From Bacteroidales bacterium (GTDB lineage Bacteria > Bacteroidota > Bacteroidia > Bacteroidales > UBA932), in NCBI GenBank assembly GCA_024402135.1, contig JAKSJN010000005.1:62001-126000 (forward strand): a stretch of 64,000 bases of DNA, given 5' to 3'. A program made the translations under genes and the position numbers. Of the stretch, positions 1 through 8,859 are shown piece by piece (position 1 is the first letter of the stretch; the number at the start of each line of letters is the position of its first letter). The notes beneath the pieces are model-generated. The model ran no database searches and had not been told where the DNA came from. It was given only the letters and a program-made list of their open reading frames with translations.

Positions 1-1840
1 TGCGGCCCTTGTCCATTACCATGATATAGTCGGCATTGCGTACGGTTGAGAGACGATGTGCAATCACGAAACTTGTACGTCCTTTCATCAACGAATCCAT
101 GCCTTTCTGGATCAGCTTCTCGGTACGGGTATCGATCGACGATGTCGCCTCGTCAAGAATGAGCACAGGAGGGTCTGCGACAGCTGCGCGGGCAATGGCC
201 AGCAACTGGCGCTCGCCCTGGCTGAGATTGCTACCGTCAGCGTTCAGCATGGTCTCATATCCGAGAGGAAGGCGTCGTATGAACTGATCTGCACATACAA
301 GTCTTGCAGCAGCCTTGCATTCCTCATCTGTTGCGTCCAGGCGTCCATATCGTATGTTTTCCATAACGGTTCCGGAGAAGAGATGAGTCTCCTGCAGCAC
401 GGTACCAAGACTCCGTCGGAGGGAATCCAGACTGATGCCGCTGACAGGGAAACCGTCGTAGAGTATGGTGCCATCCTGGATTTCGTAGAATCTGTTGATG
501 AGGTTGGTGATAGTCGTCTTTCCTGCGCCTGTACCACCGACGAACGCAATCTTCTGACCAGGATATGCCGTCAGTGTGATATCATAGAGTACCTGCTTCT
601 CGGGAACATAGCCGAAATCAACGTCCTGGAGGGACACGAGGCCCTCAAGAGGGACTTTCTTTTCTCCATCCTTCCACTGCCATGAGCCCTTGCCGTTGCT
701 TTCGAGGGTAACATCTCCCTTGTCTTCCTGGGCGATCTCATCAAGCATGGCATAGACTCTGTCGGAACCGGCGGAAGCCATCACGAGACTGTTGATTTCA
801 TTGGAAATCTGTGATATCGGTCGGGTAAAATTCCTCTGGAGAGTAAGGAACGATACCAAGGTTCCCAGGGTCAGCATGGTGCCGTCAAGCCCACGGAAGA
901 ATGCACCGTCAAGACCTTTGATAGCGATAAGTGCACCGATGACTGCCAACAGAACGTATCCGAAGTTTCCGAGGTTGTGATTGACAGGCATGACGATGCT
1001 TGTAATCTTGTTCGCGTTGAAGACGCTTTTACGCAGTTTTTCGTTGAGCTCGGCAAACTGTTCCATCGCCTGTTTTTCGTGACAGTAGACCTTTACGACC
1101 TTCTGGCCCGAAACCATCTCCTCGATGAATCCGTTCACCGCGCCAAGATTCTCCTGACGCTGCTTGAAATATACCTTGGAAAGTGACCCCAGCTTACGTG
1201 TTGCATAGAACATTATTGCGGCAATGCCCATGGTGACGATTGTCAGTGGAATGCTGAGTGCAATCATGCTGACAAAGGTCGCGCAGAGGGTGATCATAGC
1301 GCTGAACAGATTTGGAACCGTGCTGCCGATGACCTGTCTCAGCGTGTCGACGTCATTCGTGAATGTAGACATGACGTCGCCGTGGGAGTGGCTGTCGAAG
1401 TACCTGAGCGGCAGTTTCTCCATATGCTGGAACATGTCCCGTCGCAGTCGCAGCATGGTTCCCTGGCCGACTTTGATCATGAGCATGCTGCTGAGATAGC
1501 CGGCGATTATGCCTGCCAGAAGGACTGCCGAGAGCCTTAGGATAGCAAAAGCCAAAGGACCATAGTCTGGTCCCACTCCGACATCTCCGAACAGGCCGCT
1601 GATGGCAGGAGAGTCCAGCATGGGCAGGATATAGTCGTCGATGAGGTTTCTGGTGAACAGGGCAGATGCTACAGAAGTCACAGATGATATGACGATGCAC
1701 AACAGTACCGCAGCTATGCGTCCTTTGTACAGTTTCCAGATCAGCTTGAAAAGTCTTCCGACGCTGGCCGATTTCTTGAGATCCTTGAATGTGGCACCGG
1801 AGCCCCGCTCCATTCTGCCACCTGGCTGAAACTGTCTCAT
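1..1840 (-). CDS. ABC exporter half-transporter, consensus-site subunit (partial, 3' end outside window)
   Basis: Fused membrane/ATPase half of a type IV ABC exporter; about 613 codons are inside the window and the C-terminus continues beyond base 1. The N-terminal part carries the membrane segments. The nucleotide-binding domain has a Walker A (GGTGAGKTT), a signature LSQGERQ, a Walker B ending VLILDEATSSID with the catalytic Glu present, and the switch His in FVIAHRLSTV. The start ATG at 1840 overlaps the stop of the upstream half-transporter (ATGA), so the two are translationally coupled and presumably form a heterodimer in the inner membrane. This subunit supplies the intact catalytic Glu and switch His that its partner lacks. 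The substrate cannot be told from sequence; heterodimers of this family (BmrCD, TM287/288) export drugs or lipids. Confidence 0.93.
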   Translation of the reverse strand, partial: MRQFQPGGRMERGSGATFKDLKKSASVGRLFKLIWKLYKGRIAAVLLCIVISSVTSVASALFTRNLIDDYILPMLDSPAISGLFGDVGVGPDYGPLAFAILRLSAVLLAGIIAGYLSSMLMIKVGQGTMLRLRRDMFQHMEKLPLRYFDSHSHGDVMSTFTNDVDTLRQVIGSTVPNLFSAMITLCATFVSMIALSIPLTIVTMGIAAIMFYATRKLGSLSKVYFKQRQENLGAVNGFIEEMVSGQKVVKVYCHEKQAMEQFAELNEKLRKSVFNANKITSIVMPVNHNLGNFGYVLLAVIGALIAIKGLDGAFFRGLDGTMLTLGTLVSFLTLQRNFTRPISQISNEINSLVMASAGSDRVYAMLDEIAQEDKGDVTLESNGKGSWQWKDGEKKVPLEGLVSLQDVDFGYVPEKQVLYDITLTAYPGQKIAFVGGTGAGKTTITNLINRFYEIQDGTILYDGFPVSGISLDSLRRSLGTVLQETHLFSGTVMENIRYGRLDATDEECKAAARLVCADQFIRRLPLGYETMLNADGSNLSQGERQLLAIARAAVADPPVLILDEATSSIDTRTEKLIQKGMDSLMKGRTSFVIAHRLSTVRNADYIMVMDKGR

Positions 1841-3624
1841 GCTGTAACCTCCTTCTTTGCAGCTTCGTCGAAGTCTCCTTCTCCGCCACTGGTCTGCATT
1901 TCGTGGATATCACGATATATCTCATTGTCCCTGAGAAGATTCTCGTGAGTGTCGAATCCGTTTATGCGTCCCTGCTCCATCACTATTATCCTGTCCGCGT
2001 CCTTGATGCTCAGGATACGCTGGGATACTATTATCTTGGTCACACCTGGAATTCTTGTCGCGAAGGTCTCGCGTATGCGGCTGTCGGTAGCAGTGTCGAC
2101 TGCCGATGTCGAGTCATCCAGGATAAGGATCTTCGGATGCTTCAGCAGGGCTCTGGCGATGCAGATTCGCTGACGCTGGCCGCCTGAGACATTGACGCCT
2201 CCTTGCTCGATCATGGTATTGTATCCGTCAGGAAAAGCCTCGATGAAATCGTCTGCACAGGCCTGTCGGCACGCTTCGCGGCATTCTTCGTCAGTAGCGT
2301 CCTCCCGTCCCCAGCGCAGGTTGTCATATATGCTGCCTGAGAACAATGTATTCTTCTGGAGGACAATCGCCACCTGCTCACGGAGTGCGTCCATCGAGTA
2401 GTTGCGTACGTCAAAACCTCCAACCTTCACACTGCCCCTGGACACGTCGTAGAGTCGGCATATCAGGCTGACGAGAGTCGATTTTCCGCTGCCCGTTCCG
2501 CCTATGATACCGATTGTCTCGCCATCTTTTATATGGATATCGATGTCCTCGAGAACGTAGTCACCTTTCTTGAGGTTTGACGTGTCGTATCCGACAGCCT
2601 TGTAAGAGAATGATACCTTATCGAAATCGATGCTTCCATCCGGAACAATCGTCATTGCAACCTCAGGGTCGTCCATGTCCGGTTCTTCATCGATCACTTC
2701 CGCGATGCGGGCTGCACTGGCAGCACTCTGGGTCAGCTGGACAAAGATCATGGATAGCATCATCAGGGCGCCGAGGATGGTCGTGACATAGCTGAACAAT
2801 GATGTGAGTTGACCTGTTGTCAGAGATCCGTCCACAATGAAATGGGCACCCCACCAGCTTATCGCGATGATGCAGGCGTTGACGGTCAGGTTCATCACAG
2901 GATGGTTGAGGGCCATGAGGTTCTCTGCCTTCATGTTGAGGCTGAAGAGCGAGAGAGCTGCCTTGTCGAACTTGCTAATCTCATGGCTTTCGCGGACGTA
3001 TGCCTTTACAACGCGTATGGCAGATACGTTCTCCTGGATAACGGAGTTGAGGCGGTCATATCTCGTGAAAATTTCCTTGTATAGTCTTGCCACGCGGGAA
3101 ATGAGAAAATACAGGAACATGGTCAGGAACACCATCGCCACAAGGAAGATGATGCTCAGCTGTCTGTTGATGAACAGGCACATGACCAGAGCTGATATCA
3201 TGTTGAGCGGAGCGCGGAACGAGACTCGGAGAAGCATCTGGGTCGCTCCCTGGATACTGCTTACGTCGGTCGTCATCCTGGTGACCAGTCCTGCGGTCGA
3301 GAACTTGTCGATGTCGGAGAACGAGAATCTCTGGATGTTGGCGTACATCGCTTCGCGCAGATTGGCTGCGAATCCGGTGGATGAATATGCTGCAAAGCGT
3401 CCTGCCAATATGCCGAACAAAAGGCTCAGGCAGGCGATACCCAGCATCATCGCACCGTAGCGGAAGACGTTTCCCATGTCGCCGGCCATGACGCCCTTGT
3501 CTATCAGCGAAGCTGTGACATAAGGAATCAGGATGCCCATGATGACCTCCAGCGTAGTCCATATCGGGGTGAGTATCATCGCCCCTTTGTATTGCTTTAC
3601 TTGTTTGAGGAGGGTTTTGAACAT
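1837..3624 (-). CDS. ABC exporter half-transporter, degenerate-site subunit
   Basis: 595-residue ABC exporter half. Six membrane segments lie in about residues 15-300, followed by a nucleotide-binding domain with Walker A GGTGSGKST (375-383), signature VSGGQRQR (479-) and Walker B ILILDDSTSAVD (499-510). The catalytic Glu after Walker B is Asp (504), and the switch His is Gln (IIVSQRI). Both changes are the hallmark of the degenerate subunit of heterodimeric exporters such as TM287 and BmrC. It is the fourth gene of a minus-strand operon: the first 28 bases overlap the end of the YgjP-like gene, and the stop overlaps the start of the partner subunit. Assignment is firm for family, open for substrate. 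Confidence 0.95.
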   Translation of the reverse strand: MFKTLLKQVKQYKGAMILTPIWTTLEVIMGILIPYVTASLIDKGVMAGDMGNVFRYGAMMLGIACLSLLFGILAGRFAAYSSTGFAANLREAMYANIQRFSFSDIDKFSTAGLVTRMTTDVSSIQGATQMLLRVSFRAPLNMISALVMCLFINRQLSIIFLVAMVFLTMFLYFLISRVARLYKEIFTRYDRLNSVIQENVSAIRVVKAYVRESHEISKFDKAALSLFSLNMKAENLMALNHPVMNLTVNACIIAISWWGAHFIVDGSLTTGQLTSLFSYVTTILGALMMLSMIFVQLTQSAASAARIAEVIDEEPDMDDPEVAMTIVPDGSIDFDKVSFSYKAVGYDTSNLKKGDYVLEDIDIHIKDGETIGIIGGTGSGKSTLVSLICRLYDVSRGSVKVGGFDVRNYSMDALREQVAIVLQKNTLFSGSIYDNLRWGREDATDEECREACRQACADDFIEAFPDGYNTMIEQGGVNVSGGQRQRICIARALLKHPKILILDDSTSAVDTATDSRIRETFATRIPGVTKIIVSQRILSIKDADRIIVMEQGRINGFDTHENLLRDNEIYRDIHEMQTSGGEGDFDEAAKKEVTA

Positions 3625-4160
3625 ATCTGTCTTGTTCGTTTAGTACATTCTTTCCACTCGGGGAAGTATCTGTCCATCACGGCATAGAAACTTGCACTGT
3701 GGTTCGGGACAATAAGGTGCGCGAGTTCGTGAACGACTGCGTGCTCTATGCAGTCTTCGGGGAGCAGCAGCAGGTATGTGCTGAACTGTATCTGACCGGT
3801 CCTTGGATTGCATGCACCCCAGCGGGACTTTGTCGCCCTGTAACTGATCTCTTTCGGTCTTACACCCATTTTCTCTGAGTAGAGCATGACGATAGGGGAC
3901 ACTATTGCATCCAGTCTGGCTATCGCTTCTGTGCGCTGGGCTTTCGTGCGAAGTTCCAATTGGCTGTAGAAAGCATCGCGGGTTTCGACCTGGGCCGCAA
4001 CCTTTGCCTTGGTCCTGACTATCCACGCCTCATGTTCTTTCACGAACCTTTCTATTTCCGAACGTGGAGTGAGGTATGGGGCGGAAACATTGACATTGCC
4101 ATCCTTGCCTATTCTCATGGACAGTCGTGAGGTCCTGCGATATGTGACCTTTACCTGCAT
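3597..4160 (-). CDS. YgjP/DUF45 family zinc metallopeptidase-like protein
   Basis: 187 residues. The C-terminal half has the zinc-binding HELAH at 144-148 with a third His at 154 (NHSASF), and the family block KSRWGAC at 111-117. This is the YgjP/M48-like minigluzincin fold, predicted cytoplasmic, with no known substrate. An upstream in-frame start at 4232 exists but would add 24 unrelated residues that overlap the glycosyltransferase gene. The ATG at 4160 starts the family-like sequence and overlaps the preceding stop by only 10 bases, so I use it. It sits between two glycosyltransferases and an ABC exporter in one operon, probably co-transcribed rather than functionally linked. Confidence 0.9.
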   Translation of the reverse strand: MQVKVTYRRTSRLSMRIGKDGNVNVSAPYLTPRSEIERFVKEHEAWIVRTKAKVAAQVETRDAFYSQLELRTKAQRTEAIARLDAIVSPIVMLYSEKMGVRPKEISYRATKSRWGACNPRTGQIQFSTYLLLLPEDCIEHAVVHELAHLIVPNHSASFYAVMDRYFPEWKECTKRTRQICSKPSSNK

Positions 4161-5083
4161 AGCGGACAATTGAAATAGTAGCCAAGCCCCATCTTCCTCC
4201 TTCTGGAAAGTCTCCACCATACTGTCGACCATGCAAGGGCAGGTATGCTCTTGTAGAATGAAGTCTGCCTCAGCGCTTTCATGAAAAGACCAGGGGACAT
4301 TATCATTGAATAGAGATGCCTGTACAGTGCGTCGTCCGACCAGATTACACCTCTTTCGTGCATGAATGAACAGAGAGACGCATAGACCCAGGCCCTGTCC
4401 AGCATCTGCTTCTCTCCCGGCCGGCTGTTGCAGAGTGATGAAGCTCTGTGGATATAGCAGTAGAACGGTACGTCATGCCATTCGATCTTTTCTGCATGAT
4501 ACCCGGCTCTGGCTGAGAATCCCCAGTCGTTTGCGACAGATGTCTCGTCGAATGCTATGCTGTGCTTCTTTATGAATTCCGTCCTGTACATCTTGCACCA
4601 AGGCTCCGATGCCATGTACCTGAACATATACTCCCTTGCCTCGGGCTTGTCCTCGAAGTGGCTGAGATAATATGGGATCTTTGCCGGGCCTTCATGGACG
4701 CTCAGGTCCTCGTTGAGGTCGATCGGCTTGAAACATACAATGTCTGCGCCTGTGTGGGAATGCCTGTCGATGGTGGCATACATGCCCTCGGTGAAGAAAT
4801 CGTCAGCATCGGCAAAGATGACCCACTCTCCTTCTGCATGTGCCAGTCCTATGTTGCGGGCATGGCCGGCACCTTTGCCGCTTTTGTCGAAGATGACGTC
4901 GATGCGGGGATCGTTCCTGCCGGGAAAAGCGTCAAAGTCCACGATATCGCCGGAACTGTTGTCGTCAACGATGATAAGCTGCACGTCGCTTTCCAGTCCG
5001 ACGCTTTCGATGCATCTGGCCAGAAGGTCCGGACAGTTTCTGTGCGGAATGATGACCGTGAACCTGTATTTCTTGTCCATCAT
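4151..5083 (-). CDS. Family 2 glycosyltransferase
   Basis: About 310 residues. The N-terminal GT-A nucleotide-sugar domain shows FTVIIPHRN (8-16), IIVDDNSSG (37-45) and the DXD-like metal site DADD at 92-95. The C-terminal third is typical of single-domain GT2 enzymes with no membrane segment in the catalytic part. It should transfer a sugar from a nucleotide donor to a surface polysaccharide, lipid or protein acceptor, but donor and acceptor are unknown. There are two adjacent ATGs (5083 and 5080), and the upstream glycosyltransferase stop lies within them (ATGATGA), indicating translational coupling. Confidence 0.93.
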   Translation of the reverse strand: MMDKKYRFTVIIPHRNCPDLLARCIESVGLESDVQLIIVDDNSSGDIVDFDAFPGRNDPRIDVIFDKSGKGAGHARNIGLAHAEGEWVIFADADDFFTEGMYATIDRHSHTGADIVCFKPIDLNEDLSVHEGPAKIPYYLSHFEDKPEAREYMFRYMASEPWCKMYRTEFIKKHSIAFDETSVANDWGFSARAGYHAEKIEWHDVPFYCYIHRASSLCNSRPGEKQMLDRAWVYASLCSFMHERGVIWSDDALYRHLYSMIMSPGLFMKALRQTSFYKSIPALAWSTVWWRLSRRRKMGLGYYFNCPLCR

Positions 5084-6030
5084 TGCTTGGGAAGGTACTT
5101 AAGGAAGATTTCCTTCGTTGTCTTGTTGGAGAATATGCTTCGTGTCGTATTCCTGTAGACCTGAAGCCTGGTCCTGTCCCTGTCTGTTCCTCCAATGATG
5201 CATCTGACGGATGCCTTGATACGCTTGCTCATCTCTGCCGCCCAGACCGGGATGGCAATGATGGCATATCGGATGACGGAACCCCTTGACAGGTGGATCA
5301 GACAGCCTCTTATCTCAGCTGGACGTATGCAGGCAGTCATTCTTGACGTCGAACCGTGGTACTTATGGACAAGATGCAGGGAGGAGTCCATATAAACGCC
5401 ATATCCTGCCTTTGCGACAGCCTCGCTCAGTGCTATGTCTTCCGGGGTGAAGAAGAATCTCTCGTCGAAAAAGCCGAGCCTGCGGAAAAGATCGGTGCGG
5501 ATCATGAAGCATGCTCCAGATACGTTCCCGACGCGATAGAGTGTCCGGCTGTCGACGGCAATGGACTCGAAACCATCGAAAGACGATGGGTTGTCGGCAA
5601 GATGCCAGGTATGCCGGATGTAATAGCCTGCGGAGAAGCCCTTGCGCCCACAGAACTGAATGGTTCCATCCTGATTGTAAAGAGGGGAGGCAATGATGCC
5701 GGCATGGTCGCCCAGGGCCTCGAAATCAGCCACCATGGTGTCGATCATCGGTCCGTCGAACTCAGTGTCGTCGTTGATGATCAGTGTGTAGGGTGTGTCG
5801 ACTTTTCTGAGGGCGAGGTTGTTGTTTTCCGCGAATCCACGCCATTCGTCACTGACGATGAACTCCACCCATGGATACCTTGCGACAGCTTCTTTGAGCG
5901 ACTCTTTGTCATACTTGTAAGCGACGACATAAGTCTTGCATTCGACACTTGTGTTTGTGCTGATACAGTCCAGACACGGATACAGGTTGTCCGGACGGTT
6001 CATGCAGACTATGACGATGCTGACTTTCAT
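5080..6030 (-). CDS. Family 2 glycosyltransferase (rhamnosyltransferase-like)
   Basis: 316 residues. Starts MKVSIVIVCMNRP. NNNLALRK and the metal site NDDTE (86-90) resemble the rhamnosyl/galactofuranosyl-type GT2 group. A later GFFDERFFFTPEDIALS segment fits the acceptor-side catalytic Asp region (ED). The start at 6030 is preferred over the upstream in-frame start at 6075 because that one lies on a -7 promoter box (6073-6080). This is the first gene of the five-gene minus-strand operon running through 1. Likely role is assembly of a surface glycan; the ABC exporter downstream may or may not move its product. Confidence 0.92.
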   Translation of the reverse strand: MKVSIVIVCMNRPDNLYPCLDCISTNTSVECKTYVVAYKYDKESLKEAVARYPWVEFIVSDEWRGFAENNNLALRKVDTPYTLIINDDTEFDGPMIDTMVADFEALGDHAGIIASPLYNQDGTIQFCGRKGFSAGYYIRHTWHLADNPSSFDGFESIAVDSRTLYRVGNVSGACFMIRTDLFRRLGFFDERFFFTPEDIALSEAVAKAGYGVYMDSSLHLVHKYHGSTSRMTACIRPAEIRGCLIHLSRGSVIRYAIIAIPVWAAEMSKRIKASVRCIIGGTDRDRTRLQVYRNTTRSIFSNKTTKEIFLKYLPKQ

Positions 6031-6072
6031 GGCGTGCTCAAGTGTTCTCGCGCATGTGCGCGTGCGTTCATG

Positions 6073-6080
6073 CAAATATA
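6073..6080 (-). promoter_or_regulatory. Bacteroidota -7 promoter box for glycosyltransferase/ABC operon
   Basis: Minus-strand TATATTTG, matching TAnnTTTG exactly, 42 bases upstream of the ATG at 6030. A clear -33 TTTG at the usual 19-21 base spacing is not evident. It argues against translation from 6075. Confidence 0.55.
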
Positions 6081-6101
6081 TGAAATAAAACCATTATTGC
6101 T

Positions 6102-6109
6102 TACCTTTG
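6102..6109 (+). promoter_or_regulatory. -7 promoter box for the GH84 gene
   Basis: Plus-strand TACCTTTG, a full TAnnTTTG match, 38 bases before the GH84 ATG at 6148. It is divergent to the minus-strand box at 6073-6080 in a 117-bp intergenic region. No convincing -33 box was seen. Confidence 0.55.
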
Positions 6110-6147
6110 GAAACCCTCAGTGAGGGACATCTAACCAGAACCGTAAT

Positions 6148-8109
6148 ATGAAACTGAAGTATCTTCTGTCGTCCATCGTCGCATTGGCTATCAGCACCGT
6201 CATGCTGGCGGACAACGTATATACAATCTATCCGATTCCCCATTCCCAGACGGCCCTCCGTGGAACTGCTTCGTTCACGTCCCGTGTCAACATCGTTGTA
6301 GATCCATCAGTCGACGATGTGACAATTGCCCGTGCCGAGCAGATACTGAACGAAAAAGGGCTTGAGACAAAAGTCCGCTCCGTGGCTGATTCGAAACTGT
6401 CGAATCTGTATCTTGGCGTTTCCGGCTCCAACGGAATGGCAGACCGCTACGCATCACGCATAAAGATCAACCGCAAGGCTCTGTCCGTCAAGGACAAATT
6501 TGACCGTCATGTCCTCGTTCTTTCAGAAAAGAATTCGCATGCAGATGTCCTCATCCTCGGAGAAAACACAGACGCGACATTCTGCGGACTTGCCTCTCTC
6601 GAGCAGATGCTTGACGATGGCACTGACAATCTTCCATGCGTAAGGATCGAGGATTATGCCGACATACGATACCGCGGAGTGATTGAAGGCTATTACGGCG
6701 TACCATACAGTGCCGAAGTTACCAAGGACCTGTTCCGTTTCATGGCAAGGTACAAGATGAATTCGTACATGTACGGAGCCAAGAGTGATCCATACCATTC
6801 CCAGAAGTGGGATGAGGCTTACCCTGACAGCATCACGGTAGAACAGAAAGCGATCGGCTACCTGACCAGCGACATGATGCGCGATATCGTGTCTGTTTCT
6901 CATGAGTGCAAGGTCAATTTCATCTGGGCGATCCATCCTGGAAAGGCTTTCACGGACCCTGATGACAACGTGGTCATCGACCGCATCATGTCCAAGTTTG
7001 ATATCATGTATGACCTCGGTGTAAGGCAGTTCGGTGTGTTCGTGGACGATATCGGTGTCCCGAGTGACCAGCCTACCCTGGACCTGAATGCCCGTCGTAT
7101 CAGCGAGGTTCAGGAGAGGATAGAAGCAAAGTGGAACAAACGTGGGGTCAATCCTGCGGATACAGTCAAGCCTGTAAATTTCGTACCTCAGCTCTATGCA
7201 CATGGATGGGCGGACGATGAGAAGCGTGCCAGATTCTTCAATGCCCTTGGAAAGTCGCACCCAAGCGTCATCGTCTATATCACCGGAGCGGCTGTCTGGA
7301 CAGTCCCTAACTCGGAGGATCTTGCAATCGTTTCCAAGGATCTCGGACGCAATCTTGCATGGTGGTGGAACTATCCATGCAATGACAACGATATGACAAA
7401 GCTTTTCGTCCGTGATACATATGCCAACTTTGATGATGAGAAGTGGATTGATGACGATGCAAGGCTACCTGAGAATCTTCGAGGAGCAAGTGCCCTCATA
7501 TCCAACCCTATGCAGCAGGGAGAGGCGGCAAAGATCGCTCTCTTCGGTGTCGGCGACTTCAGCTGGAACAATGCCGCATTTGACAATGAGTCGGACTTCA
7601 AGGCTGCCGTCAAGGCTGCTGTGGGCAAGGATAAAGCTGCTGACTTTGAATATCTTACCCAGTATCTTCGCTATTATGACAATGAACCTGTTGCCAGCCT
7701 TGTCGAGGCATACAAACGTGATGGAAACAGTGCGCCTCTCAAGGCAGAGATGATAAAGATGCTTGAGGCGTGCCAGTCCATCGAGGCTATGGAAGAGTCG
7801 GGCAGCGAATCCGACAGCCTTTTCGTAGCGGACATAAGACCATGGCTCAACAGTCTGAGTGACATGGCCTTCCTCGCCATCGAAATGCTCAAGGCCATCG
7901 ATGCAAAGGATAATGGAACATCTTCGGCCATGGATGCTGCCATAGCCTTGAAACTGAAGAAAGCTGTCAGGGACTTTGACAATGATGAAAGCTATACATT
8001 CAATGTCTTCCATGGCATGGGTGACGATATCCGTCTCAGCCAGCGTACAGCAGAACCTTCGGCGGTAATATTGCGACCTTTCCTGGACTATCTCGCAGGC
8101 CGTCTGTAA
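6148..8109 (+). CDS. GH84 beta-N-acetylglucosaminidase
   Basis: 653 residues. Signal peptide about 1-21, then a GH20b-like N-terminal alpha/beta domain (about 25-165). The catalytic TIM barrel opens with YRGVIEGYYGVPYS (175-188) and carries the adjacent acid pair in GVFVDDIGVP (Asp300-Asp301), the substrate-assisted catalytic residues of GH84. The C-terminal part is helical. The family (NagJ, BtGH84) removes terminal beta-GlcNAc from mucin-type glycans or O-GlcNAc proteins; periplasmic or surface location follows from the signal peptide. It is slightly shorter than BtGH84 (about 737), lacking extra C-terminal modules. It is monocistronic or leads into the lipoprotein pair after a hairpin. Confidence 0.95.
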   Translation: MKLKYLLSSIVALAISTVMLADNVYTIYPIPHSQTALRGTASFTSRVNIVVDPSVDDVTIARAEQILNEKGLETKVRSVADSKLSNLYLGVSGSNGMADRYASRIKINRKALSVKDKFDRHVLVLSEKNSHADVLILGENTDATFCGLASLEQMLDDGTDNLPCVRIEDYADIRYRGVIEGYYGVPYSAEVTKDLFRFMARYKMNSYMYGAKSDPYHSQKWDEAYPDSITVEQKAIGYLTSDMMRDIVSVSHECKVNFIWAIHPGKAFTDPDDNVVIDRIMSKFDIMYDLGVRQFGVFVDDIGVPSDQPTLDLNARRISEVQERIEAKWNKRGVNPADTVKPVNFVPQLYAHGWADDEKRARFFNALGKSHPSVIVYITGAAVWTVPNSEDLAIVSKDLGRNLAWWWNYPCNDNDMTKLFVRDTYANFDDEKWIDDDARLPENLRGASALISNPMQQGEAAKIALFGVGDFSWNNAAFDNESDFKAAVKAAVGKDKAADFEYLTQYLRYYDNEPVASLVEAYKRDGNSAPLKAEMIKMLEACQSIEAMEESGSESDSLFVADIRPWLNSLSDMAFLAIEMLKAIDAKDNGTSSAMDAAIALKLKKAVRDFDNDESYTFNVFHGMGDDIRLSQRTAEPSAVILRPFLDYLAGRL

Positions 8110-8140
8110 CAGTACTATCTCATAGATACATTTAATTTTG

Positions 8141-8171
8141 AGTTGTTTTGGAATCGTATTTCAAAACAACT
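8141..8171 (+). terminator. Hairpin after GH84 gene
   Basis: Perfect 10-bp stem AGTTGTTTTG/CAAAACAACT with an 11-base loop, followed by a T-rich run. Probably a weak terminator between the GH84 gene and the nicotinamidase gene. Confidence 0.5.
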
Positions 8172-8174
8172 TCT

Positions 8175-8182
8175 TATTTTTG
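8175..8182 (+). promoter_or_regulatory. -7 promoter box for lipoprotein nicotinamidase gene
   Basis: TATTTTTG (TAnnTTTG match) 25 bases upstream of the ATG at 8208. It separates the two-lipoprotein unit from GH84 and argues against the upstream in-frame start at 8148. No standard-spaced -33 box. Confidence 0.45.
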
Positions 8183-8207
8183 CGCCACGGTTAGAAAAAA
8201 TAGAAAA

Positions 8208-8849
8208 ATGAAGAAGATTATCATTGCATTTGCAGCGGCCATGATGGCCCTTGTTGCCTGCAACCAGACAGCAAAAGAAAACCCAACTGAAACCAATATG
8301 GAAGGAAACCGCAAGGTCCTCCTGGTAGTCGATCTCCAGAAGGATTTCATCGATGGAACACTCCAGGCTGCCAATGGCCGCGAGATCGTGCCTGTAGTAG
8401 ACAGCATCAAGAACAGTTTCGACAGAATCTGTTTCACCCTTGACTGGCATCCGTCAAATCACTGCTCGTTCACCGATTTCGGTGGCATCTGGCCTGTTCA
8501 CTGTGTGCAGTATACAGCTGGAGCATCGCTTCCTGACTGCATCCTTGCCGGTGTTTCATCAGACAAGTATGACATCGTGCTCAAGGGTCGCGACCAGGCG
8601 GCCGAGGAGTACGGCGCATTCGCTGCCGAAGGCTCTGTGGCTGAGGTATTCCACAATGGCGACGAGGTTGTTGTCTGCGGTATCGCAGCCGAGTACTGTG
8701 TTCTCGAGACCCTCAAGAACGTCATGAAGGAGGCTGAGAACCTCAATCTCAAGGTCAGCGTCTGCCTTGATGCAGTAGCTTACATCACTGAGTACACCCC
8801 ACTTGTGGAGTATATGAAGGAAAACAACATCCCTGCATATGAACTTTAA
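8208..8849 (+). CDS. Nicotinamidase/isochorismatase-family lipoprotein
   Basis: 213 residues. Lipoprotein signal MKKIIIAFAAAMMALVAC with lipidation Cys18, then a complete cysteine-hydrolase domain. Catalytic triad candidates are Asp42 (VVDLQKDF), Lys126 (VLKGRD) and Cys164 (GIAAEYC); the metal site is Asp79/His81/His85 in LDWHPSNH. WPVHC at 95-99 is typical of PncA, which hydrolyses nicotinamide to nicotinate and ammonia for NAD salvage. PncA is normally cytoplasmic, so an envelope-anchored copy would act on periplasmic or external nicotinamide. The start is set by the lipobox; the following gene starts 11 bases downstream. Confidence 0.92.
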   Translation: MKKIIIAFAAAMMALVACNQTAKENPTETNMEGNRKVLLVVDLQKDFIDGTLQAANGREIVPVVDSIKNSFDRICFTLDWHPSNHCSFTDFGGIWPVHCVQYTAGASLPDCILAGVSSDKYDIVLKGRDQAAEEYGAFAAEGSVAEVFHNGDEVVVCGIAAEYCVLETLKNVMKEAENLNLKVSVCLDAVAYITEYTPLVEYMKENNIPAYEL

Positions 8850-8859
8850 TTATTGCAAT

